Below, in pieces: positions 28,120 to 36,592 of a stretch of DNA of 64,000 nucleotides. Position 1 is the first letter of the stretch. Every line of letters starts with the position of its first letter. The translations under genes were made by a program, and so were the position numbers. Under the pieces are notes generated by a model that was not told where the DNA came from, did no database searches, and was given only the letters and a program-made list of their open reading frames with translations. The stretch is taken from the NCBI GenBank assembly GCA_016705575.1, contig JADIXX010000008.1:682001-746000 (forward strand), read 5' to 3'. The stretch comes from Candidatus Aalborgicola defluviihabitans. GTDB taxonomy: Bacteria; Pseudomonadota; Gammaproteobacteria; Burkholderiales; Burkholderiaceae_C.

Positions 28120-30369
28120 TCACTTGCTTTCGAAATTGGTTGCACCATCCCATTCGGGGTCGAATGGGAGCAGACGCATCGAGGCTACTCGGTCTGCATA
28201 CAGTTGGTAAAGGAATTTTTTTGCATTCATTCGCATTAAGTTGATCAACAACACGTCCGCCTGATCCCAATTCTGCGCTCGATAGGCTTTGATGAAGGCA
28301 TTCCAGGTTTTAAGCTCTGTTGCAGACGACTCGTTGAGTTTTGTCACGAGAGCCATGGGCCAGAAAATGGTTACGGCCTGTTCTTTGCCCTTGACCCGAA
28401 CTCGATCCAACTCCTGCCAGGCGAATTCAGGCGCCAACTTTTTGGTTGTTTCACTGACCACAATATCCACACCGTAGGCCTTGCACAAACCTTCCAGGCG
28501 TGAACCCAGATTAACCGCGTCGCCAATCACTGTATAGGCGCGGCGGATATTGGAACCCATGTCACCCACGCACATGGTTCCGGTATTGAGGCCAATACCA
28601 ATCCCAATATCCGGCAAACCCCGTTCCCGGTGGTCTTGATTGATATCGCCTACTGCAAGGACCATTTCCATTGCCGACTTGACTGCTAAATGCGCATGTT
28701 CAGGTGTCTCCACAGGCGCACCCCAGAACGCCATCACACAGTCACCCATATATTTGTCAATCGTGCCGCGATTCGCCCTGATGGTGCTGGTCAGCTTGCT
28801 AAAGACCCCCGTCAACAATTCCTGCAACTGGGTAGGCTCCATGTGCTCGGACATTTTGGTAAAACCCCGCATATCACAGAACATGACCGTCAGCTCCCGG
28901 CTAGACGCCTTCATGCTGTAGCTGTCAGGGTCCTTGACCATCTCGTCCACTAATTCCGGAGGAACATAGGTACCAAACAGATTTGCCAGTTCTCGCTTGG
29001 ATCGGGTTTCAACAAAATAGCCGTAGCTCATGTTCAACGCAAATGCGGTCAACGTCATAACGCATGCGGCCGCCAATGGCATGACCAGTCCATACGACAA
29101 ATAGAGCCAAGAATTGATCGCGGTGATACCTGCCAATACCCCCATACTCAAAATCACTGCCCGCAACGCCGAAAGCAAAGGCAATCCAACCGCAAGCAAC
29201 AAACCCGCCCCTGTCAGCAGCACTATGTCGTAGCCCATGGCGTAATCCGGCTTGAGCGTGACCTTGCCATCAAGCCACCCTGACAACAGGTTTGCGTGCG
29301 ACTCAACACCTGGATAGACCTCACCAACGGGCGTGGCCCGCAAATCCTTCAATCCTGGCGCTGTTGTTCCTACAAGAATAATTTTGCCTTTTAGACTCTC
29401 AGGTGGCAGACGCCCCGCCAACACATCGGCGGCCGAAACGTACCGAAATGAGCCACCTCGTGGGCCGCCGACGCCCCGATAGGGGACCAGTGTTGCAATA
29501 CTTTCGTTAACAGGTATTGCAAGCGAGGATTTGCCTGATTTCAGCAATACGCGGTCTAGGCCCTGGTAACGTTTGGATAACCATTGCTCGTCAGAAAACC
29601 CCAACTCGACCGGCGGCGAGCCTACCAGTCGCCGGAACATGGCAAGTGCCAGCGATTCGTAGTATTGGCCTTGGTATTCCATCAGCAAGGGCAAAGAGCG
29701 AATGACGCCATCAGTATCAGCAACGGGGTTGAAATGCCCAGCCAATGGCGCAGCATTGGCCAGCACTTCAATGTTTGCACCATAGCCAGTCCACGAAAAC
29801 GCGGCAACCTGTCGACCCTTCACGGCGTCTCTCAGTATGACGGGAGCAGGCAAATGACCGGTGGTGCGTCCGTCCTCATCGCCAGTAAAGTAATAGCCCA
29901 ACACAACGGGGCGCTTCTCCAGCGATTTGGCAAATACGCCGTCATAGTCCAGTTCAGGGCCAAGTTGACGCACACGGTCTGCAAAACCGGCCTGGTCCTT
30001 GAATTCGTTTCGCGCCAACTCATTCAGACGACTAAGCCCGGAACTGTCGTCTGCCTCGGCAAACACAATATCAAACCCCAGCAAGGCAATCTTCTGCTGG
30101 TCAAACAGAATGTCGACTAAATGCCCAAGCTTGTTGCGCCCCCATGGGAATCGACCGACTTCCGCCAGACTTTTCTCGTCTATGTCAACAATAACGACGC
30201 GCTCGTCCAGCGTCTTAGGCATAGTCGCACGTAAACGAGCATCGTAGATGATGTCATCCAGCCGCTGCAGCACCCCAATAGGGAGAATTCCAATGGCATG
30301 CAGGAGAGCGAAGACCAACGGAATGAGCGTTACCGCAATCCGTTGCCAGTGCCTAGCTAGTGTTTTCAT
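28120..30369 (-). CDS. CHASE2-domain class III adenylate/guanylate cyclase
   Basis: The 749-residue protein has an N-terminal membrane anchor (about residues 10-32), a periplasmic CHASE2 domain (about 35-350, with VVIVDIDEKSLAEVGRFPW), three transmembrane segments (about 370-445), and a C-terminal class III cyclase domain (about 490-690). The two metal aspartates are in VMFCDMRGFT and KYMGDCVMAFW. The conserved lysine before MGD and the later GDAVNLGSRLE are typical of adenylate cyclases. It would turn an external signal into cAMP. It is sandwiched between the FHA gene and the phosphodiesterase-like gene within a few dozen bases on each side. Confidence 0.92.
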   Translation of the reverse strand: MKTLARHWQRIAVTLIPLVFALLHAIGILPIGVLQRLDDIIYDARLRATMPKTLDERVVIVDIDEKSLAEVGRFPWGRNKLGHLVDILFDQQKIALLGFDIVFAEADDSSGLSRLNELARNEFKDQAGFADRVRQLGPELDYDGVFAKSLEKRPVVLGYYFTGDEDGRTTGHLPAPVILRDAVKGRQVAAFSWTGYGANIEVLANAAPLAGHFNPVADTDGVIRSLPLLMEYQGQYYESLALAMFRRLVGSPPVELGFSDEQWLSKRYQGLDRVLLKSGKSSLAIPVNESIATLVPYRGVGGPRGGSFRYVSAADVLAGRLPPESLKGKIILVGTTAPGLKDLRATPVGEVYPGVESHANLLSGWLDGKVTLKPDYAMGYDIVLLTGAGLLLAVGLPLLSALRAVILSMGVLAGITAINSWLYLSYGLVMPLAAACVMTLTAFALNMSYGYFVETRSKRELANLFGTYVPPELVDEMVKDPDSYSMKASSRELTVMFCDMRGFTKMSEHMEPTQLQELLTGVFSKLTSTIRANRGTIDKYMGDCVMAFWGAPVETPEHAHLAVKSAMEMVLAVGDINQDHRERGLPDIGIGIGLNTGTMCVGDMGSNIRRAYTVIGDAVNLGSRLEGLCKAYGVDIVVSETTKKLAPEFAWQELDRVRVKGKEQAVTIFWPMALVTKLNESSATELKTWNAFIKAYRAQNWDQADVLLINLMRMNAKKFLYQLYADRVASMRLLPFDPEWDGATNFESK

Positions 30370-30425
30370 GCAGTATTACCTTGAAAACTGGCACGCAACG
30401 GACTCTGCCGTAACACCACAAACCG

Positions 30426-31097
30426 TCAGGTTTGCACGAACTGCATCTGCGTACCCGCGAGTTCGATCACATCCCCATTCTTCAAAGCCACCGGTTCAGC
30501 CTTGATAGGTGAACCATTCAACGTGGGGTTGCCGGCACCCTCTACATGGTGGACAACAAAGCCCTGATGACGTCGGGTTATTGCCGCCACTGCAACGCCG
30601 GGTTTACCAATGGTTGTCACCACCTTGGTGAGCGGGACTTCCCGCCCAGCAGCGGCTCCCGACAGGACCTTAATGGAAGCTTGGAACGCACCAAAACCTA
30701 CAGAGTCGCCACCAACGCTAGCTGGCGCGGCCGCCCGCGTAGGCACCGACTGTGGCGAGGAGGCTGGACGAGCCTTGACGACCATGGTCTTGTCAAAGTT
30801 GTCGGCCTCACCGTCGCCTACAAACTTAATTTTGTATTTGCCAATTTCAATGCTGTCGCCATTTTGCAATTGCTGCTTTTTAACAGCCTTGCCGTTCAGA
30901 TAGGTACCATTGGTGCTATTGAGGTCTTCCAAAAACACCTCACCGCCGGTCATCTGCAACACCGCATGTTCACCGCTCACCGCCAAATTGTCGATAACGA
31001 TGTCGTTGTACGGTCTACGCCCCAAGGTGGTTTTGTCCTTGGTGAGTTGCACTTCTTTGATCACGACCTCATCGATCGAAACGATCATTTTCGGCAT
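30426..31097 (-). CDS. Double FHA-domain phosphothreonine-binding protein
   Basis: The 223-residue cytoplasmic protein has a canonical N-terminal FHA domain (about residues 20-85) with GRRPYNDIVI, SGEHAVL and LNSTNGTYLNG motifs, which bind phosphothreonine. A second, degenerate FHA fold occupies about residues 140-223 (TTIGKPG, ITRRHQGF, TLNGSPI). The linker contains NFDKTMVVKARP, resembling Thr motifs in the kinase tail next door. It probably links kinase output to a target protein. It lies 48 bp after the PP2C gene and 56 bp before the cyclase gene. Confidence 0.92.
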   Translation of the reverse strand: MPKMIVSIDEVVIKEVQLTKDKTTLGRRPYNDIVIDNLAVSGEHAVLQMTGGEVFLEDLNSTNGTYLNGKAVKKQQLQNGDSIEIGKYKIKFVGDGEADNFDKTMVVKARPASSPQSVPTRAAAPASVGGDSVGFGAFQASIKVLSGAAAGREVPLTKVVTTIGKPGVAVAAITRRHQGFVVHHVEGAGNPTLNGSPIKAEPVALKNGDVIELAGTQMQFVQT

Positions 31098-31145
31098 GAT
31101 CGACTCCTTTTCCTGTAATGTGTTTCTGGAAAACTTTGCTGCATC

Positions 31146-31931
31146 TTACTTCCCTAACCAACGGGCGATTAAACCGCGCTTTTCCGCTGCTGGATGAACT
31201 TCTACCATCAGCACCGAAATATTGTCTCTTCCGCCATTTTCGTTGGCGGAATCAATGAGTTGCGTCGCCTTTTGCTCCAGTGGCGAATCTTCCATAATAA
31301 TTTTAGCGATAGCGGCATCGTCGATCATGTCAGAAAGCCCGTCGGAACACATGAGATAGACGTCCCCAACCTGAACCGCAAATTCGCTGACGTCCATAAG
31401 CACGGAGTCATCCACGCCCAATGCCCGGGTGACCAGATTTTTGATGGTGGACGTAGCTGCCTGTTCAACGGTAATCAGCCCAGCGTCAATCTGCTCCTGT
31501 AACAGCGAGTGGTCCTTGGTAATTTGATCCAGCAAACCCGCACGCATCCGGTAACACCGCGAATCGCCAATATGCCCCAATACCAGCGTGTCTTCGCGAA
31601 ACACCCCAACCACCAGTGTGGTGCCCATGCCAGCGTAGTTAGTATTGGAATTGGCGGAATTGAATATGGACCGGTTGGCATTGTCAACGCAAATCTCCAT
31701 GGCCCGACGCACTTCCGCAGCCTTGGCCGTATCGCCAGCCTCCATCAACCAACGGCTAAGCTCCGACTTGATGAAAGCCGTAGCCATTCCGCTGGCAATT
31801 TCACCCGCGTTATAGCCACCCATGCCATCGGCCAATACTGCGGTCAGCGTTGCTTCATCGTAGGCGACCGAATCTTCGTTGTTATCGCGTGCCCTGCCAG
31901 GGTCTGACTTTGCACAAAAATGGTACATCAT
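31146..31931 (-). CDS. PP2C-type Ser/Thr protein phosphatase (Stp1/PppA-like)
   Basis: The 261-residue protein carries the PP2C metal-binding motifs: SDPGRARDNNEDS at residues 9-21, LADGMGGYNAGE near 34-45, GHIGDSRCYRM near 117, and CSDGLSDMIDD near 193, with GRDNISVLMVEV at the end. It would remove phosphate from Ser/Thr targets of the neighbouring kinase. The start lies six bases after the kinase stop, so the pair is tightly coupled, as in other Hanks-kinase operons. Confidence 0.95.
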   Translation of the reverse strand: MMYHFCAKSDPGRARDNNEDSVAYDEATLTAVLADGMGGYNAGEIASGMATAFIKSELSRWLMEAGDTAKAAEVRRAMEICVDNANRSIFNSANSNTNYAGMGTTLVVGVFREDTLVLGHIGDSRCYRMRAGLLDQITKDHSLLQEQIDAGLITVEQAATSTIKNLVTRALGVDDSVLMDVSEFAVQVGDVYLMCSDGLSDMIDDAAIAKIIMEDSPLEQKATQLIDSANENGGRDNISVLMVEVHPAAEKRGLIARWLGK

Positions 31932-31937
31932 GGTTTC

Positions 31938-34685
31938 TTATCTCTTTGGGCCTGATCCGGTATCAGACCCCGCGTTTCCAGGCGCTGTGGGCTTTTGGAT
32001 CACGGTCTTTTCAAAAATGTCGAGGCCTGCGGGAACCGTTTGCGTAAAATCGGCTTTACTTGGCGCTACCGCACCCATGGCGGGAACCGTTGCAGCAAAT
32101 GCAACTGTCTTTTCGCTGGATTGAACGCGCACATCCAGCTTGCTCGTATTTACTGATGGTGCCACTTCACCCGTGAGTTGGCCCATGACACCACGCAAAT
32201 CCGCTGCAAACTGGTCCCCGGTCTGAAACCGGGTTTCGGGCCGCTTGCTCAGCGAAAGCGCCACCACATCTGCAAGTGCCTGTGGCAATTCGGGCCGGAT
32301 GACACGAATATCCGGCGCCTCTTCATTGGCAATCTTAAACATTAACTCCGACATGGAGTCGCCGCGAAACGGCAAGACACCCGCCAGCATCTGGAACAGC
32401 ATGACCCCCAGCGAGTAAAGGTCCGAACGACCATCAACCTTCTTGCCCGCAAGTTGTTCAGGTGACATGAAACTCGGGGTTCCCAAAACCAAGCCGGTTT
32501 TGGTTTTACTCGAATCGGTGATGCGGGCAATGCCAAAGTCGGTCACCTTGACCGTGTCGCTTTCGGCCTCGTACATGATGTTGGCCGGTTTGATATCGCG
32601 GTGCACCACGTGCTGCTTGTGTGCGTAGGCCAATGCCTCCGCCACCCGGGCCACGATGCTGAGCACTACCGGCACCGGCAATAACTGATCGCCCTTGCAA
32701 TGGTCTGCCAGATCCTTGCCTTTGAGGAACTCCATGGCGATGTAGGCCAGGTCATGCTCTTCACCCGCATCGAAGATGGTTACGATGTTCTGGTGTTGCA
32801 GGCGCCCCGCTGTCTCGGCCTCACGGAAAAAACGCTCGCGGGCATCAACCAGTTCATCACCCGCAAACTCCTGGCTCAGGGCCATGGTTTTAATGGCGAC
32901 AACACGGCCAATTTTGGGGTCTTTACCCAGGTACACAACACCCATGGCACCCTTGCCCAGCTCTTTATCCACCTGGTAACGGCCCAACATGGGTTTTTCT
33001 ACAGCTCCGCCATCAAGCAACATGGTTCCACCGGGATGGCTGCCGCCACCCCCCAACATGACGGTCTCTGACAGGTTCTTGGCGCGGTTGAGCTTGGCCT
33101 GAAGATCCTTGTAGCCCTTGTCAAAGGCGGCCATGTGGTTGTAAACCGCTTCGGCCTTGTTGAATTGGCGCTTGCGTTCGAAATCCATTGCCAGGTTGTA
33201 CAGATTGTCCATGACGGCTGCATTCACCGGCACCCTGCGGAACCGGTCAAAGGCCATGTCCAACTGGCCCTGGCCCTGCAGCGCCAGTCCCATCATGCGA
33301 TTGGTCTCGGCCGACTCTTCATCCGCCTGCACTTTGCCAGCCTCGGTGACCAGGAAACGCTTGGTCGTCAACGCCAGATGCCCCAGAATCAGCACAACAG
33401 CCGGGAACACCAGCTTGAGCCACATCGCTGCAGAAGACAGCAATCCGAATTCAACCGCCAGCAAACCAAAGAACAAAATAGCGGTCGCGCTCGCTGCCAT
33501 TCCTGCCGACAACCGCGGCAATGCCCCCAGAATGTATGCCACTACCACCAGGAAAATCCCAAAGCTCGCCCAGATACCCCAGACGGGCTGGACAATGAAG
33601 TGTTCGCTCAGAATGCTGGACGTGATGTGGGCAATGATTTGCGCCGGCGAAAGTGACGCGTTACCAGGCACAGTAAACTGAACGCCAACACCCGCGGCGG
33701 TGGCACCAATGATGACAATTTTGTTGGCGTACTTGGATGCTGGAATCTTGCCACTCAGCACGTCATAAAACGAATCTACCGGGAACGCCGGCTTGCCATC
33801 GCGCTCCTTATAGAACTGCGGAAGCATCAACGCCGTTTCATCCGTTTTGACCCGCAGCTTGCCGATCTGCACGGACTGCCCCGCGTTGAGGTGCACATCC
33901 GAGGCTGACAGATTCAGGCTCTTGGCCGCCGCCAGCAAGGCCAAAGATGGCACCGCTCTGCCGTAGTAGTTGACGAGCAGGGGTTCTTGTCTTACCGCAC
34001 CATCAATGTCCTGAAATTGGTTCAAATGCCCAATGCCGGCGGCGGCAGCCCCGATGCTGGCTATTGGCTGTTGTCCGCGCACTGCGGAGATGGAAAACCC
34101 GTTAGGGTCATCCAGCGTGCTGGCAAGTGCGTAGGGTGGCAAGGGATTGTCGGGCTTGCCTTGCTGGTCACCCAACACGTAAACCGATGGCAGCAATACA
34201 TTGCCAGCATTTTTGATACTGGCTGCCAGCACCGCATCGGTGTCCAGCGCAACTTCAGCCTCCGCAATCAGCTGGTTCAGTTGCTCATTGGTTGCCGAGA
34301 TATCCTGGGCGCCTCCCAAAGCCGATTTCATCTTGCGGATGAACGCCAGGCCCGCGTCCACCTGGGGCTCAAAGAAGTATGCGGTGTAAACGATGGTTTT
34401 GGCTTTGGCCGCCCCCAATTGGTCAATCAGCTTGGCGTGGATATCCCGTGGCCAGGGCCAGCGCCCCAGATTGGCAATGCTCTGGTCGTCAATGGCAATG
34501 ACTGCGATGCGATCAGACGGTTGGCGCGACGTACTGGTGCTGGCGAAATCATAAAAGCGCCGCTCCATCGTGCCAATGACGTCGGTTGTGGCGTGCAACG
34601 CAACGGCCGCGACCACAATGGCAACGCCGGCAAACCAGTCGGCCTTCCAGAAAGGCCCCGATTTCGATGAAAGAGATTTCGCCAA
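31938..34685 (-). CDS. CHASE2-domain Hanks-type Ser/Thr protein kinase
   Basis: The 915-residue protein has an N-terminal TM, a periplasmic CHASE2 domain (about residues 40-360; IAVIAIDDQSIANLGRWPW), TMs at about 365-450, a helical/TPR-like linker (about 465-545), and a cytoplasmic kinase domain (about 567-835). Kinase motifs are intact: ELGKGAMGVVYLG (P-loop), VAIKTM (Lys), VVHRDIKPANIM (catalytic loop), TDFGIARI, and GTPSFMSPEQL (activation loop end). The C-terminal tail has repeated KTV-type Thr motifs. Topology is inverted relative to PASTA kinases, with the sensor at the N-terminus. It is the first gene of the signalling operon. Confidence 0.94.
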   Translation of the reverse strand: MAKSLSSKSGPFWKADWFAGVAIVVAAVALHATTDVIGTMERRFYDFASTSTSRQPSDRIAVIAIDDQSIANLGRWPWPRDIHAKLIDQLGAAKAKTIVYTAYFFEPQVDAGLAFIRKMKSALGGAQDISATNEQLNQLIAEAEVALDTDAVLAASIKNAGNVLLPSVYVLGDQQGKPDNPLPPYALASTLDDPNGFSISAVRGQQPIASIGAAAAGIGHLNQFQDIDGAVRQEPLLVNYYGRAVPSLALLAAAKSLNLSASDVHLNAGQSVQIGKLRVKTDETALMLPQFYKERDGKPAFPVDSFYDVLSGKIPASKYANKIVIIGATAAGVGVQFTVPGNASLSPAQIIAHITSSILSEHFIVQPVWGIWASFGIFLVVVAYILGALPRLSAGMAASATAILFFGLLAVEFGLLSSAAMWLKLVFPAVVLILGHLALTTKRFLVTEAGKVQADEESAETNRMMGLALQGQGQLDMAFDRFRRVPVNAAVMDNLYNLAMDFERKRQFNKAEAVYNHMAAFDKGYKDLQAKLNRAKNLSETVMLGGGGSHPGGTMLLDGGAVEKPMLGRYQVDKELGKGAMGVVYLGKDPKIGRVVAIKTMALSQEFAGDELVDARERFFREAETAGRLQHQNIVTIFDAGEEHDLAYIAMEFLKGKDLADHCKGDQLLPVPVVLSIVARVAEALAYAHKQHVVHRDIKPANIMYEAESDTVKVTDFGIARITDSSKTKTGLVLGTPSFMSPEQLAGKKVDGRSDLYSLGVMLFQMLAGVLPFRGDSMSELMFKIANEEAPDIRVIRPELPQALADVVALSLSKRPETRFQTGDQFAADLRGVMGQLTGEVAPSVNTSKLDVRVQSSEKTVAFAATVPAMGAVAPSKADFTQTVPAGLDIFEKTVIQKPTAPGNAGSDTGSGPKR

Positions 34686-34844
34686 TTGCCAGCCCTGCCC
34701 CTAAATGCTGCCGCTTTCAAATAGCAGCGCTCACACCACAACGCCCGACCCATAGGACGAAACTGATGCCGACGTTAGCAGATGCCGCCCATTCCGACAA
34801 GGGACTTATGCACGCACTCCCACTCTTTTTTGATAGCGCAAACC

Positions 34845-35519
34845 CTACTGCGAGTGCCGCCTCTGCAGTTTTTTCCCCAAGAGGATGACCAAAGCGGCAC
34901 CTGCTACCGCACCGAGGTAATGCAGGCTGGGGTATGTCCTAGCAATACTTTGCAGCGCGGTATCGCCGACAATGGTCTCACCCCCCACCCAACCGATCAG
35001 GGCTGCTCCCAGCAGGATGATGATGGGAAAGCGCTCCATCAGCTTGATCATCAAGGTACTGCCAAAGACTACCAGCGGAATGCTGATGGCCAGACCCAGA
35101 ATCAACAGAACCATGTTGCCCTTGGCCGCTGCCGCAACGGCGATCACATTGTCCAGGCTCATGACGAGATCAGCAATCAGGATGGTACGAACCGCCGCCA
35201 TCAATCCGCCGCTGCCCTTGGACTCAGTGTCCTCGTGCTCCTCCTCGCTGAGCAATTGCACGCCAATCCACAGCAACAGCAAGCCGCCAACGATTTGAAG
35301 GAAGGATAGTTCAAGCAGCTTGGCCGCCACCACCGTCAGGGCAATGCGCAAAACAACGGCCGCGCCGGAGCCAAAGAAAATGGCCTTCTTTTGCTGTCCC
35401 GCTGGCAGAGAACGCGCCGCCAGAGCAATGACCACCGCATTGTCCCCGGACAAAATGATATTGATCCAGACTATCTTGAGCAGACCGATCCAGAAGTCCG
35501 CGCTGCCCTGCCATTCCAT
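34845..35519 (-). CDS. TerC family integral membrane protein (YjbE/YkoY type)
   Basis: The 224-residue protein has about seven transmembrane segments and two acidic-residue membrane motifs: INIILSGDNAVVIALAARSL near residues 19-38 and ADLVMSLDNVIAVAAAAKG near 115-133. Members of this family export metal ions, notably manganese, in several bacteria, or have been linked to tellurite resistance. I saw no yybP-ykoY-like leader. It is about 160 bp upstream of the kinase gene on the same strand and could share its transcript, but the link may be incidental. Confidence 0.9.
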   Translation of the reverse strand: MEWQGSADFWIGLLKIVWINIILSGDNAVVIALAARSLPAGQQKKAIFFGSGAAVVLRIALTVVAAKLLELSFLQIVGGLLLLWIGVQLLSEEEHEDTESKGSGGLMAAVRTILIADLVMSLDNVIAVAAAAKGNMVLLILGLAISIPLVVFGSTLMIKLMERFPIIILLGAALIGWVGGETIVGDTALQSIARTYPSLHYLGAVAGAALVILLGKKLQRRHSQ

Positions 35520-35542
35520 CGTTCCGACTCCCGCTCGTCAAT

Positions 35543-35577
35543 GCAAAAGCGCCCCAAACATGCCGCTTGGAGCGCTT
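35543..35577 (-). terminator. Intrinsic terminator of sucCD
   Basis: On the minus strand an 11-bp stem (AAGCGCTCCAA / TTGGGGCGCTT, one G-U pair) with a nine-base loop is followed by TTTT. It lies about 55 bases after the sucD stop and before terC, so it should end the sucCD transcript. Confidence 0.82.
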
Positions 35578-35630
35578 CCATGGTGTGGTGCACAGTGTAG
35601 CGGCCTGGCCGCAACTGTCGCCGTTATGTG

Positions 35631-36524
35631 TTACAGCATGGCCTTGAGCAGCTTTGCCATTTCGGACGGATTGCGTGTGACCTTGAAACCACACTCTTCC
35701 ATCACCGCCAGTTTGGCATCGGCTGTGTCAGCACCGCCAGAGATCAACGCACCGGCATGGCCCATGCGTTTGCCAGCCGGTGCCGTGACACCTGCGATGA
35801 AACCAACGATCGGCTTCTTCATGTTGAGCTTGCACCAGCGGGCGGCTTCGGCTTCGTCGGGTCCACCAATTTCGCCAATCATGATGACGGCGTCGGTATC
35901 GGGATCGTCGTTGAAAGCGCGCATCACGTCGATGTGCTTCAAACCGTTGATGGGGTCGCCACCAATGCCCACTGCAGTAGACTGGCCCAGACCGATTTCA
36001 GTCAACTGCGCCACGGCCTCATAGGTCAGCGTTCCGGAACGTGACACCACACCGATACGACCCTTGCGGTGGATGTGTCCGGGCATGATGCCAATCTTGA
36101 TTTCATCCGGCGTAATCAACCCAGGGCAATTGGGGCCGAGCAACAAAGTCTTCTTGCCGCCAGCGGCCTCCTTGGCCTTCATGCGATTACGCACTTCCAG
36201 CATGTCACGAACCGGGATGCCTTCGGTAATACAAATGGCCAGATCCAGATTGGCTTCGACGGCTTCCCAGATGGCCGCAGCAGCGCCAGCCGGTGGCACA
36301 TAAATCACCGACACCGTGGCGCCAGTTTCCAATGCGGCTTCTTTAACCGAAGCATAAATCGGGATATTGAAGATGGACTCGCCAGCCTTCTTGGGATTCA
36401 CACCGGCTACAAAGCAGTTCTTGCCATTGGCGTATTCCTGGCACTTTTCAGTGTGGAACTGACCGGTCTTGCCGGTAATGCCCTGGGTGATGACCTTGGT
36501 GTCTTTATTGATGTAAATTGACAT
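35631..36524 (-). CDS. sucD: Succinyl-CoA synthetase alpha subunit
   Basis: The 297-residue protein is the ADP/GDP-forming succinyl-CoA ligase alpha subunit of the TCA cycle. It starts MSIYINKDTKVITQGITGKTG, has the CoA-binding Rossmann region, and contains GPNCPGLITPDEIKIGIMPG near residue 123 and the active-site histidine region GGADTADAK near 265 with the upstream GHAGALIS segment. TAGGAG precedes the ATG at a normal spacing. It follows sucC by about 70 bp. Confidence 0.97.
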   Translation of the reverse strand: MSIYINKDTKVITQGITGKTGQFHTEKCQEYANGKNCFVAGVNPKKAGESIFNIPIYASVKEAALETGATVSVIYVPPAGAAAAIWEAVEANLDLAICITEGIPVRDMLEVRNRMKAKEAAGGKKTLLLGPNCPGLITPDEIKIGIMPGHIHRKGRIGVVSRSGTLTYEAVAQLTEIGLGQSTAVGIGGDPINGLKHIDVMRAFNDDPDTDAVIMIGEIGGPDEAEAARWCKLNMKKPIVGFIAGVTAPAGKRMGHAGALISGGADTADAKLAVMEECGFKVTRNPSEMAKLLKAML

Positions 36525-36592
36525 GAAATTCTCCTAATCAGTTGAGGACAGAGCTGGCTCGCTTTGCGAACTGCGGTCTATCCCGCAAGGTC

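Noticed and set aside
33105..33150. TTTGACAAGGGCTA match to the repeat core inside the kinase gene
   Set aside because: Only the right end matches, there is no hairpin or 28-nt core, and the residues (FDKGYKD) fit an ordinary TPR-like helix.
34725..34760. Possible degenerate copy of the 28-nt core upstream of the kinase gene (TAGCAGCGCTCAC)
   Set aside because: The ACGAGGGC end is absent and spacing is off by at least one base; too weak to count.
35520..35630. yybP-ykoY manganese riboswitch upstream of terC
   Set aside because: The gap is only about 110 bases and is mostly the sucCD terminator; no riboswitch core seen.
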